A program made the translations under genes and the position numbers. A stretch of DNA of 64,000 nucleotides from positions 68,180,756 to 68,244,755 of the forward strand of contig CM060731.1 of assembly GCA_030704615.1 (NCBI GenBank). Direction: 5' to 3'. Positions within the stretch are counted from its first letter, which is position 1, and the number at the start of each line of letters is the position of its first letter. Source of the stretch: Takakia lepidozioides (taxonomy: Eukaryota > Streptophyta > Takakiopsida > Takakiales > Takakiaceae). The notes beneath the pieces are model-generated. The model saw nothing but the letters and a program-made list of their open reading frames with translations, was not told the origin of the DNA and did no database searches. Positions 1 to 10,284 of the stretch are shown in pieces.

Positions 1-640
1 GATATAGATCTAGTTAGTAAGTACATTGGCAGCCACGATCGTGTGTTGCCCTCCGATAATGAAAAATTTCGTCGAAGAATCGTCGATCTCCGCTGATCTC
101 GTTGGTATCTTCTCACATACATTGTCCTCCTTCTCTGGATCAATTGGAGTGAGGTATACCGAATGTTGGGCATCCAGATGTCGGAGCTGCAGGAGAACAT
201 GGAACAAAGAACGGAAACACCAGCAAGACGAAGACGTAAGTCTACGGCAGGATCATCAGTAACGGAACAGGATCAGAAAGGTGCTGGATCATTCTCAAAG
301 AAGCGGAAACCAAAGAAATCCATTGATCCAACCCTTGCTCCCGACGTAAGAGACCCAAGACAGCCGACATTTACGATAAGGATAAATCAATAGAACTGGC
401 AAAAAATTTAATAGAATACTACGTAGACATGTTTTCATTCGATTTTAGTAGAACTTTCAAAATACCGATATCGCGAATGAATCTTGTTCCTAAACATATG
501 GTTTACCGACCTTTGAACCTCAAGCATAACGGCTGCGAACAATACATCCTGAAAACGGTCCCAGGAGCGAATAAATGTTTTGGTATCCTGACAGCTGTTG
601 CTGTCTTCATTGAATTTGAATCATTTTTTGATTGATTGTT
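1..640. other. Unassigned left edge, no convincing gene
   Basis: Only short open frames occur here. One on the plus strand (about 163-393) is rich in Arg, Lys and Ser and contains clusters like RRRRKS and KKRKPKK that resemble nuclear localisation signals. No recognisable domain, splice structure or repeat supports a call. It may be the remnant of an exon or of a mobile element. Confidence 0.3.
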
Positions 641-1115
641 TCATGAGGTTTTTGTAGACAAAATTTCCAGATGCCACGTACCCGAATGTCTTTGGCACCC
701 TTCACCTTCCTCTCTTTTCTCTCTCCAACCAAGAATTAGAGCCACCTGACGTCTAAACAGAAAGCGGAAATTATGAGGACGAGGGTGGCGAGGCCAACGA
801 TTGGCGAATGGCGGTGGAAGCAAACTACAAAGGAAGGCAGGAGACAGACACCCCAATATTATCTTGCACTGCTCGGGAGTGTAGTGCTGCTCCTCAAGCG
901 TCCACTCCTTTATAGCCTCCGCGACAGCTGCAAGCTCGGGTGGGGGCGACGGTGGCTCAGGCACAGGAGCGTGCCATACGAATCCCTGGGACCGCACAGA
1001 GATCACAGGAAATGAATGCAAGCCCTCACAATGAATCAATGCAGACGGCCCATCTTCCCCAAGCACAGAAATGAAGGATGTATCTCGGCGAATTTCACAA
1101 ACTCTCCAAAACCAG
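641..1115 (-). CDS. Exon-like reading frame of unknown function
   Basis: On the minus strand an open frame begins just after a good plant-type 3' splice site (pyrimidine-rich tract then TTGCAG, exon starting near 1115). The first ~90 residues look coding: a mixed-composition globular stretch, then a Pro-rich linker (PVPEPPSPPPE) and an amphipathic acidic helix (ending ...EEQHYTPEQCKIIL). The distal part (below about 870) looks non-coding, so a 5' splice site probably lies near there. I do not recognise the family. No start codon or partner exon can be placed, so this may equally be a remnant of a captured gene. Confidence 0.3.
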
Positions 1116-1669
1116 CTGCAAAATGAAACCCCAACACACCACGCTTCCTTGCAACCATCCCCTACCACACAAAACACAGAGCCCAAATGCATAAAAGCAT
1201 TTCACAAAACGACATGCAAGAAAAAATGACAATTTGCATTACAATGAAAATTCGGCAGGGCACAAAAATCTAAACGCCAAACACTCAGCCCTAACATCTG
1301 CGTATGCAATCACACCCCGAGCTCTAATGTCTAGAACACAAAGCAGGAAACGGAACAGCTCATGCCGCTTCGAGCATGGGAGAGGTAAGTCGCCATGACC
1401 CAAAAATGAAGCCCAGAAATACACCCCCCTGCGAAGTACGGGCGATCAAGCAAAACATGCACACAAAAGCGCCAAGGAAATGCGAGAGGGGTCACGATTT
1501 GCAAGCTCCAGGAACCCAGACTCTATGTGCGCGAACCGCAGACCCTCCCCCCCCCCCCAACTATGGGTTAACTCTCTCATCCCAGCTGACAAAAGGGTAA
1601 AGTTTAACGTTGGTTGTCCAAGGCTATCAAATGAGACTAACTGTCTCAGCCTTTCTTTTCATCCCCATT
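1116..1669. other. Non-coding stretch with a C homopolymer
   Basis: No gene is visible. A run of 12 C lies at about 1547-1558, just upstream of the LINE fragment. C-runs also flank or lie near other element boundaries in this window (16.71 kb, 30.31 kb). Confidence 0.35.
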
Positions 1670-2185
1670 TTGATTGACCTTCTCTCTTGGAACATCAGGG
1701 GTCTAGGGTCTAATCAGGCAGCACTCAAACAAGCCAGGATCAAATCTAGCTTGTCACCTTTTTTAAACAAAGACTCTATCATGCAAGAACACAAACTCGA
1801 CCCTTCCAAAATCTTTTCTCTTTCTGACAACCTCTGGCCTCGAACTAACTCGCTTTGGAAACCCACCTCCGCTGGCTCTAGAGGCGGTATTGCTCTTCTC
1901 TTCTCTCCCTCCCTCTTCCCTTGGATCCACTTTGAATCAGCCTGGGTCCAAGGTAGGGTCCAATTCTGCTCGTTAAACCTCCCTAATAACGTTGGTAGAC
2001 TAGGTATAATCAATATTTACGCCCCAAACTCCCCGGCTGAGAGATCTGATCTCTGGGAGCTTCTAGACATCAAAATGAAAGTGGAGTCAACAATTGACTC
2101 ACTAGAAGAAAAACGCGGAATAACCACTCAGAAAGAGGAATATCACAAGCTCTTTCGCCCAGACACAGGCTCTCCCCCCCCATAG
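1670..2185 (+). pseudogene. LINE (non-LTR retrotransposon) endonuclease-domain fragment
   Basis: The translated frame carries hallmarks of the N-terminal apurinic-endonuclease-like domain of plant L1-type LINE ORF2: SWNIRGLGS at the start (catalytic Asn region), QEHKL (catalytic Glu region), RGGIALLFSP, and INIYAPNSPAERSDLW. This domain nicks target DNA during target-primed reverse transcription. The domain stops abruptly after the LWELL segment and jumps to a coiled-coil-like piece (near 2070-2160), suggesting an internal deletion. No reverse transcriptase follows. It is therefore a dead, truncated insertion. Assignment to a LINE is firm at the motif level; the clade is not determined. Confidence 0.8.
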
Positions 2186-2674
2186 AAAAGTGCTTGATGT
2201 TTTTATCTCATAATCACATAAGCACTGGCCAGTCCAATCCAAGTCACATGCTTGGATTAATCAGCTATCCACCACTCCCTCAAGCACCATAAGTACTCGG
2301 CATCCTTAAAATGATAGAGCATCTTATGGACGGATCATGTTTGCGGTGGAGGTGGACAAAATCTTCACAGCCACTTGCAAAGACCGGAGGCTAATGCTGA
2401 GTAGATTACAAACCCTATGCACCCACATAGAATTACAATTCCCTGCCCAGGGAGGGCTTTTAGGAGAACTTCCAATATAGCAAAAAACAATCCATGAAGC
2501 TCGTGGTTCTGCAATTTGAATGCAGTCTGACCACTTGATTACCAGTACAAGTAGGATGTGCTGATGACCAGGCACAGTTTCGAGGAAACCACACAGTCTT
2601 GCTGATTGCAAGGCGGGTAGTAACAAGGGCTCAAAAGAAGTCAACAAAACAAAAATGATCTGCCCCTTTCTGGC
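2186..2674. other. 3' flank of the PPR gene, nothing recognised
   Basis: This lies directly downstream of the stop codon of the minus-strand PPR gene and probably contains its 3' untranslated region. No other coding or repeat signal is seen. Confidence 0.4.
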
Positions 2675-3034
2675 CTATCTGGCATCCTTCATCCTCCCAG
2701 ACAATCGTTTTAGCTCAGCATGGATTTCCTCAATCCGTGGATGTACGTTATTGTCTACAACAAAAGTATGCACCTGGTTGTCCACCTCAATGCAATAGCG
2801 CCCAGGCTCCTTTCTGATACCTCTATCATGCATCATTTTCCTAATCTTTGCTGCATTGTCCCACCTTCCAGCAGCAGCATAGATGTTTGAGATAGCACAT
2901 AACTTGCAGCATCCTGTGGAACCGTTTTGAAAAGCATTGTTGCCACACGTTCTGCTACCTCCACATTGCTATGAACTCTGCAGGCACCCAGCAAGGCCCC
3001 CAACACTGCAACATCTGGTTCAATCGGCATTCTG
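2675..3034 (-). pseudogene. PPR protein, C-terminal E/E+ part (3' piece of gene split by copia)
   Basis: Read on the minus strand, the frame begins at the E1 motif (MPIEPDVAVLGALLGACR) and passes through the E2-like NIYAAAGRWDNAAK segment and RGIRKEPGR to the E+ region (DNQVHTFVVDNNVHP), ending at a TAG at 2675-2677 after RMKDAR. Land-plant PLS-class PPR proteins with E domains bind organelle RNA and guide C-to-U editing. The open frame is broken near 2890, where about one base is missing in the conserved YVLLSN segment. No DYW deaminase follows. The N-terminal part lies at 7751-8225, on the other side of the copia insertion. Confidence 0.88.
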
Positions 3035-3039
3035 TTGAT
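3035..3039. repeat. Target-site duplication, left copy (TTGAT)
   Basis: The five bases TTGAT immediately precede the left LTR (TGTTAG...) and recur immediately after the right LTR at 7746-7750. This is the 5-bp target duplication expected of Ty1/copia integrase. Removing the element plus one copy makes the PPR reading run continuously through ENFINRMPIEP. Confidence 0.92.
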
Positions 3040-3346
3040 TGTTAGAATTGAGCAAGAACATGAACAAGAACTAAAGTTTTAGACTAAAGCTAAAACTAAA
3101 GCTCTCCTCCCAACCATAGAAGCCACCATCATACTCTTACACTTAGACTAGTGGCTTCACCCCCGAGCTTGTACAAGAAGGTCTCTAGAAAGTCCTACTT
3201 GGTCACTTCCACTTCCACTATGGTGACCATCCACCTTCTAGCCATTCACCTTCCAAATGTGAGTTAAACAAGATAGTCTCTTAGACTTCTAAACCTTTGG
3301 CCTTCAAGACTCCTAGTCTTCTAAATATGTTTAATTACTTCCAACA
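3040..3346 (-). repeat. 3' LTR of the copia element
   Basis: 307 bp, nearly identical to 7439-7745, starting TGTTAGAATTG and ending CTTCCAACA as read on the plus strand. It contains the repeated segment ACTAAAG/CTAAAACTAAAG near its 5' edge. Confidence 0.95.
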
Positions 3347-3356
3347 CTCCCACTCA
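3347..3356 (-). other. Polypurine tract of the copia element
   Basis: Read on the minus strand, TGAGTGGGAG directly abuts the 3' LTR, in the position where plus-strand DNA synthesis is primed. Confidence 0.75.
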
Positions 3357-3367
3357 ATTAAACCATA

Positions 3368-6300
3368 TCATTGAGCTACTTCGTTTGTTTTTGGAGAAGA
3401 GACACCAAGTAAGGCTGAACACTTCATGTGTTTTGTTTGTGGTAGACTCTTCATCAAAACATCCGCAACCATATCTCCTGTAGCACAATAGATCATCTTG
3501 ATCTCTCCCTTGCATACAACTTCCCGTATGTAGTGATGTTGCACTTCAATGTGCTTCGTCCTTGAATGATACTTCGGATTCTGACTTAGTGCAATCGCAC
3601 TTTGATTGTCACAATAGAGAGTCGTAGGTAGTGATTGGAGATGATCCAAATCTCCAAGCAACTTCCGTAACCAAATAGCCTATTTTGCTGCTTGTGTAAT
3701 GGACATGTATTCAGCTTCTATTGATGACAACGTTGTTGCAACTTGTCGTTTGCTAGACCAAGATATAGCTCCACCTGCTAGGAGAAAACAATGGCCTGAA
3801 GTTGATTTTCTACTATCAACGTCTCCTGCCCAGTCAGCATCAGCAAACCCCAACAAACTTGGATCTTCCACTCTCTTGTAGAGTAGACCAGAGGTTGATG
3901 TTCCTCTTAGATATCGAAATATCTCTTCACTGCTTTCCAATGGGTTTGTCCGGGATTTGAAAGAAATTGTGAGACCACTCCCACTGAATGTACAATGTCC
4001 GGCCTAGTACAAACCATGCAATACATCAAACTGCTGACTGCGCTTTGATAAGGAGTTTTTCTCATATCCTCTTGCTCTTCTTGAGTCTTAGGTGCCATAT
4101 CCTTCGTAAGTGTCAAACCAACTTCGAGAGGAGTTGTTGTTGTTGACTTACTCATCTCCAACTTAAACCTTTGTAGAATTGTCTCAATGTATTGTCGTTG
4201 ATGCATGAATACTGTATGGTTCACTCGATCTCTGCTGATTTGAATACCAAGACAGAACCGATTCTCACCCATGTCAGTCATGGCAAACTCAGCACTCAAC
4301 AGTGCTTTGGTTTCTGGCAACAACCTTTGATGATCGTTGGTGACAATGATTGTGTCATCCACATATAGAGCTAGAACCACAAATTGCTCTCCCATCTTTT
4401 TCACATAGATGTTTGTGTCAGCAATGCTTCGCTCAAATCTTGCCTTTAAGAGGTAAGCATCGATCCTAGCATACCAAGCTCGAGGACTTTGTTTGAGTCC
4501 ATACAAACTCTTTTGCAGCTTACATACAATCTCACTTCCTCCTTGTACAAACCCTTCAGGTTGTCTCATGTAGATCTCTTCTTGTAGTTCTCCATTCAGA
4601 ATTGCGGTCTTAGTATCCATTTGATGAACTTTGTGATCATGTTGAGCTGCAAGAGCTAACAACATTCTGATAGAAGAAATCTTCACCACTGGTGAGAAGG
4701 TTTCATTGTAATCCACTCCTTGAATTTGTGCATAGTCTTTAGCTACAAGACGAGCTTTGTACCGGTAAATAGATTTATCAGCTTTGTACTTCAACTTGAA
4801 GATCCACTTGCAACCAATGGCTCTTCGTCCTGCAGGCAACCTAGTGAGTGTCCATGTTTTGTTTTGCATCAATGAATCCAACTCTGAGTTGATTGCTTCT
4901 TCCTATTGTAGTTTGTCTGGAGAGCGCATCGCTTCCTCATATGTAGCAGGCTCAACCACTTGTGATGCTTCTTCCATAGCTTCAATGGCACTCATAGATG
5001 TAATCAGCCTACTAGGAACTTTTCCTTCCCGCTGAGATCTCCGTAGAATTGGCATATCTTCAACTTCATCTCTAGAGTCCATATCAACAAGTGGTTCACA
5101 AGTTGAACACCTCCATCATTTGCTTCAGCCATCTCTTGTATTGGCTCCTCATAAGACTCCTCTTGGAAATGGTGTAATGGCTCTAAGCTCATTCCCATGT
5201 CATCTTCTCCCGCTACCAAAGAGGGTATGAAACCTTCATCAAACACTACATCCCTACTATGTTTGACAGCCTTAGTTGTCTTATTGAACAACTTAGTCAA
5301 GTTTCTTTCGCTTCTGAGTAGGGATATGGACATATGCACGACATCCAAAAATCTTACAATGAGCCAGACTAGGCTTCTGACCACTCCATACCTCTTCTGG
5401 TATTTTACCCAACACTGATTTGGTAGATATTCTATTGTGAAGATATGCTGCAGTGCCAACAGCTTTGCCCAAAAATGATTTGAAATATTCACTTCTTTCA
5501 ACATACTCCTTGCAGATTCTTGTAGTGATCTATTCATCCGCTCAGCTACACCATTCTGCTTAGGTGTATATGGAACAGTAAGCTGTCGAACTATTCCATT
5601 CCCTTGACAAAACTGATTGAAAGCCTTTGAGATGTAGTCACCACCATTGTCAGATCTCAAAATCTTAAGAGGTTTTCCAGTTTGTTTTTCTGCAAGTACT
5701 TTGAACTCATTGAATTTCTCTAGCACTTGACTTTTCTGCCTTAGGAAATTCACCACAACCCTCATTAACAAAATATCAATGAATGTCACAAAGTACCTTG
5801 CTTCTCCAAGTGATGTGGTTTGCATTGGCCCGCACACATCAGAATGTACAATCTCCAATATACTTATGGCTCTTCGTCCACCATCCTTAGGAAATTGACC
5901 TCGATGTTGTTTCCCTTCCAAGCAACCTTTGCATAGACGCATATCGCTCATCTCCTTCAATGGTAGTCCTTCCACAAGATGGCTTGAGAGTTGCATCTGT
6001 CTCAACTTCTTAATGCTCACATGACCTAACCTTCTATGCCACAACTCTGTTTCTGACATGACAGGTGTAGATCCCAACTGTGGTGAAAATGTGGTAAGAG
6101 CACTAGAGATATGATGTTGTAATCTATACAAACAATTATCAAGAATAGCTCTTGCTACCACAGCTCCTGAGCTATCTGTGATAGTACAACTCTCATCTTG
6201 GAATACCACTCTGTATCCCTTTGCAACAATTTGCCTTATAGATAGCAGGTTCTTTGTTAAAGTAGGGACATGTAGGACATTTTCCACCTCTATGGTTTCC

Positions 6301-7377
6301 CCTTCATTGAGCATAAGAGAGACTGAACCTTCCCCACCAATGACATGCTTGCTATCATCTCCCAAAAGAACATATTGTGTAGGTGAAAGAGATCTATAGG
6401 ATAAGAAATGCTCTCTCTCTCAACTCATATGTTGAGATGCTCCTGAATCAACATACCACACATGCTTCTGTCTAGAAGTGGCTGAGAGAGACACAACAAA
6501 TAGAATAGCATTCCTCTGATGAGTAGCTATGTTCCCTTGACTCTCTCTGCTGCGCTCATCTGCAATGCGCTTTCTACAATCCTTGATCATGTGACCAAGT
6601 TTCTTGCAATAAAAGCACCTCACTTTGGCTTTTTTTTATCTTTGAGCTAGATTGAGGTTTCTGAAACCTCTGGGACTTCTGAGACATATGTGATGGGAGT
6701 CTTCTATTCAAGACTACTCCAGTCTTGCCTGTGAACAAAGCTTTATCTACCTCTGTAGACGTACCTTGACATTTTCTTCTTGTTTCCTCCTTGAGGAGAA
6801 GTCCTACGACAACATCAATAGTTAAGTTGGTTTGTCTTGCTAGAGACACCACAAAACCATCATAGGATTCATGTAAGGTTGCCAATAACACCACTGCGGC
6901 GTGTTCATCAGTCACATTAGTTCCCACAGAGACTAGTTGATCTCGCAACACACAAAACAAATTCAAGTGTTGTTCAACTGAGTCTGACTCGGTCATCTTC
7001 AGACCATAGAACTTTTGCGTCGCATACACTTGCAATGTGACATCCTTCGTCTCATATATGCTTGCTAGCTTGTCCCAAACATCCTTAGCATTCTTAGCAC
7101 TTATAATGAGATGCAACTGAGTGTCTCTCAAGCTTGTGATGATGCTAGCTCTTGCTTTCTGATCTTTCCTATCCCATATGGCTTGGCCAACAATAGTGTC
7201 AGGTCTTGGGACTGATCCATCAACCACTCCCCATAGATCTTTGTCTAGAAGTACCATCTCCATCCTAAACTTCCAGGTTTGATAGTTAGCTCCATTGAAT
7301 CGATCTTCCACTCTCACATCTAATGCACTCGTCATAGACATAGAAGGAGGATTGCTAGAAGACGACGCTCCAGCCAT
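3368..7377 (-). pseudogene. copia gag-pol polyprotein, multiply disrupted
   Basis: Domains in order on the minus strand: gag (ATG at 7377, to about 6630), a CCHC zinc knuckle (CFYCKKLGHMIKDC), protease (WYVDSGASQHM), integrase with an N-terminal zinc-binding region and the core segment around LRSDNGGDYIS, reverse transcriptase with YVDD (4.88-3.91 kb), and RNase H (ADADWAGDVDSRKSTSG; YCDNQSAIAL; KHIEV). Defects seen: a frame change at the 8-base T run near 6630 (A run on the coding strand); an in-frame TGA just after the protease motif (about 6420); scrambled frame inside the integrase (about 5760 and 5310-5480); a frame change near 3930; and a TAG at about 3680 inside RNase H. The copy therefore needs proteins in trans to move. 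Confidence 0.92.
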
Positions 7378-7425
7378 AATCAAGATCTCTCAATCTCAAC
7401 TACCAACTCTCACCTAGAGAAGAAT

Positions 7426-7438
7426 GGCTCTGATACCA
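7426..7438 (-). other. tRNA-Met(i) primer-binding site
   Basis: The 13 bases TGGTATCAGAGCC on the minus strand directly abut the 5' LTR and match the complement of the 3' end of plant initiator tRNA-Met, the usual primer of plant copia elements. Confidence 0.93.
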
Positions 7439-7745
7439 TGTTAGAATTGAGCAAAAACATGAACAAGAACTAAAGTCTTAGACTAAAGCTAAAACTAAAG
7501 CTCTCCTCCCAACCATAGAAGCCACCATCATACTCTTACACTTAGACTAGTGGCTTCACCCCCGAGCTTGTATAAGAAGGTCTCTAGAAAGTCCTACTTG
7601 GTCACTTCCACTTCCACTATGGTGACCATCCACCTTCTAGCCATTCACCTTCCAAATGTGAGTTAAACAAGATAGTCTCTTAGACTTCTAAACCTTTGGC
7701 CTTCAAGACTCTTAGTCTTCTAGATATGTTTAATTACTTCCAACA
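7439..7745 (-). repeat. 5' LTR of the copia element (promoter-bearing)
   Basis: 307 bp, matching 3040-3346 except for about five transitions. As the 5' LTR of a minus-strand element it would carry the promoter for the genomic transcript. Confidence 0.95.
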
Positions 7746-7750
7746 TTGAT
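7746..7750. repeat. Target-site duplication, right copy (TTGAT)
   Basis: Matches 3035-3039 and follows the CA end of the right LTR without a gap. Confidence 0.92.
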
Positions 7751-8225
7751 GAAGTTCTCTGCCTCATCCAATCGGCCCGCACAGGCAAGAGGGTCCACCA
7801 TGCAGCCAAAATGTTCTGCTGTAGGTGTGAGGTAATGATCTTGACTCATGGAACCAAAGAAGTGGCAGCCTTCATCCACTAGGCCAGCATGGCTACATAC
7901 AGAAAGAACACATACAAAGGTAATGCCATCGGGTTTCGAGCCCTCTTGTTGCATTTGTCCAAATAGTCGGAGGGCCTCACGTCCACATCCATCCTGAGCA
8001 TAGCCTGCAATCATTGCATTCCATGAGGCCACATTGTGATGAGCTATATCGTCGAACACTCTACGTGCGTCCTTCATGCTCCCTGATTTGGCACACATAT
8101 CCACGAGGGTAGTCTCTAAGTTGATATCTGTAGCGATTCCAGCTTGGAGGATGTCAACATGGACCTCTATGCCCTTTTCCAGGGCTGCCAGAATTTTGAT
8201 GAAGGTAATTCTACACCCAATTTTC
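7751..8225 (-). pseudogene. PPR protein, 5' piece (truncated, split by copia)
   Basis: On the minus strand this reads as consecutive PLS-class PPR motifs: LAALEKGIEVHVDILQAG, LVDMCAKSGSMKDARRVFDD, SWNAMIAGYAQDGCGREAL, then ITFVCVLSVCSHAGLVDEG and AGRLDEAENFIN, where the copia element interrupts. The remainder is at 2675-3034. Only about two and a half repeats remain before recognisable similarity stops near 8225, so the 5' end is missing. This makes it a truncated copy even without the retrotransposon. PPR proteins of this class normally have many more repeats plus an organelle transit peptide. Confidence 0.88.
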
Positions 8226-8807
8226 AATGCTACTATTTTTCTCCGATGTGTGTGAGAGTTATAGTTAAGGGATCTGACCAGGTTTGACCAAGTGGCAGCA
8301 CTACATGTGTTGGCAAAATTGGATGATTTTTGGCTTGTTGGATGAGGGATCCCCAGGGGATGAAGCCTGCCAAATCTAACCTCAATTGGAGTTCCTGTCA
8401 CTCAAATCTTCAAAAACCTGCTAAAAATTGCTATGTTTCTCCAATTGGGTCCCACATTCAACGGTGTGGTGTGTTTTCTGAATCTGGGCCGATTGCCTTG
8501 GAAATTGGCAGGTGGGTGCAGGAGGAAGATAAGCACATTACGTGCGGTCAATTTCTTTAAAAAAATCAATTTTCTAAAAGTTACACCATTTTTTCACTGC
8601 AGGGGTCCTATTTTTGGAGAAGTCAAACTATGGCACTGGGCGTTTAAGGGTTATCTGAAGTTGTCCTTAGTACTACGGAACAATGCGAAGCCCTACTATT
8701 CATAATGCATATATTTTATAACAACATGTTTGTATGATCGAATGGCGTGCAGCCTATCTTCGAGTGCAGCCTAGCTTCAAAGATTGTACGAAGTAAACAC
8801 TTTGATA
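8226..8807. other. Non-coding interval upstream of the PPR fragment
   Basis: Open frames here have no recognisable domain or coding-like composition. No repeat was identified. Confidence 0.35.
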
Positions 8808-8970
8808 AACAACATTTAGCCTAGTGGTAAGGGCATACACTACTTCACTAGTGGTTGTAGATTCAAACCACATGTTGGATGTTATAAGGGTGTCCAATTT
8901 CCAATTTTCTCTTCGGGGTCAAGAGACACCGTAATTTGCCTTCGGCAACGCATTCACATTTTTATATAAG
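8808..8970 (+). mobile_element. tRNA-derived SINE, copy 1
   Basis: The head has a pol III A-box-like segment (GCCTAGTGGTAAGGGCA) and, about 30 bases on, a B-box-like segment (GTAGATTCAAACC). These are followed by TGTTGGATGTTATAAGG and a conserved body (CTTCGGGGTCAAGAGACACC, then GTAATTTGCCTTCGGCAACG), ending T-rich. The same order of blocks occurs at 55393-55572 and 56872-57070. This is the expected layout of a plant SINE with a tRNA-like promoter. SINEs depend on LINE proteins. Target duplications could not be assigned by eye. Confidence 0.72.
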
Positions 8971-9087
8971 ACCCATCTACCTAGTCTATATATACCAAAT
9001 AAAATGTGGACACGTTGTTGAAGCAAACATAAATTATGATGTCACTGGAACTTGAAGGGCTACTACATTTCAGTGGGAAGGTGGATA

Positions 9088-9167
9088 TGACATCCAACAT
9101 ATGATTTGGACCACAACCACTGATTAAGCGGCTTGTACCCTTACCACTGGACTAAATGTTGGATGTC
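9088..9167 (-). mobile_element. SINE head fragment, inverted relative to copy 1
   Basis: Read on the minus strand this gives ACATCCAACATTTAGTCCAG, TGGTAAGGGTACAAGCCGC, then a B-box-like GTGGTCCAAATCATATGTTGG. It is clearly the same head as the SINE at 8808 but without the conserved tail. The two lie head-to-head about 120 bases apart and could fold back on each other. Confidence 0.65.
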
Positions 9168-10284
9168 GTATTAGACCACAATATACACATCCAAAGGTGG
9201 TTCCAACTTCCTCAGTAGCTCTTTGTCTCTTTCTATATCCCATCGTCAATTTCACAACATGCGATTGTGATTCAATAGACCCGTTATAAACTTGCAGTGA
9301 TCACTAAGAACTGAATCTTTGAGCCCCTCAATGTGAGGGTTTTCTTTTTGTGCTCATCTTCATTTTTGATCTACCAATCTCTTCATAATAAGATTTCTCT
9401 AGATCCCACCATTGAGAGGGAGTACCCGCAACAGAAAGAGATTCCTCTTTACATTAACGTTGGTTGGCGTTATTTCTCTCAAGTCTCTTCTTAGATCTTG
9501 TACATTTATCTTTTTTCATTTTCTGAGTATTACTGATTTGGGGATAGTTGATTAATTAATTAGTCAGTCTTTGAATTCAATGTACTTGTGTTGCAATTGA
9601 GTTCATTTTCGAGTCATCCTTGTGATCTTTATATACAATCAAATGGATTTTCCCATAACACTTCTAATATTATTTTGGGATTCATGGTCAGAAGATAAAA
9701 CCCCTTCAAATATCAGATTAACATTAGAGGTTTTCCTATAGCGAATAGAGCGTGCGTGAGAAATGGTTTTGTATAAAGGCATGCCACTATAATCTCCCTT
9801 GTAATACAAGTGTTATTCATTTAAAACTTCATAAATTAGACTCATTGAAAACAACTCTTACTTAAGTATATGTCGTGTTGCCCCTTTTCTACATCATGCA
9901 TTTGTTTAGAGACAAAATACAGTTGAACATTTTTCATATTGATTTTAGCATCCAAAATAGTTGGATTCGAGATACGTCACGTAACAAATATTCTAACTTT
10001 GATTATTAATCTTGAAGCATTTATCAAAACTAACTGATCTTCTATGGGTTGGAAACTGTAATCAATCATCAGATTGCCAAATGATAAAGTAGGGCCTTCC
10101 AGTATCGAAGATAGATCACATACTGGTCCATTTCTCATTTGCAAAAAATATTGCTAAAATGATGATTGAGCTCAATCAATTTGTCCACATTGAACTTTAT
10201 AAATTGTTGAGATGTTCAAATAGTAAAGAGTGATGAACATGAAGTCTTAGTCATCAATTGATCAATTAACCCATTGGATGCGTC
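9168..10284. other. AT-rich non-coding interval
   Basis: No gene, tandem repeat or structured element was recognised. It probably holds upstream sequence for the gene starting at 10285. Confidence 0.35.

Larger units (their letters stand above)
3040..7745 (-). mobile_element. Ty1/copia LTR retrotransposon inserted in a PPR gene
   Basis: A complete 4,706-bp element on the minus strand. It has 307-bp LTRs at 3040-3346 (3') and 7439-7745 (5') with TG...CA ends, a 5-bp target duplication (TTGAT), a primer-binding site for initiator tRNA-Met and a polypurine tract. The gene order is gag, protease, integrase, reverse transcriptase, RNase H, which is diagnostic for Ty1/copia. The LTRs differ at only about five positions by eye (all transitions), so the insertion is recent on a plant timescale. 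Several stops and frameshifts in the internal region mean this copy cannot encode its own proteins. Confidence 0.96.
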
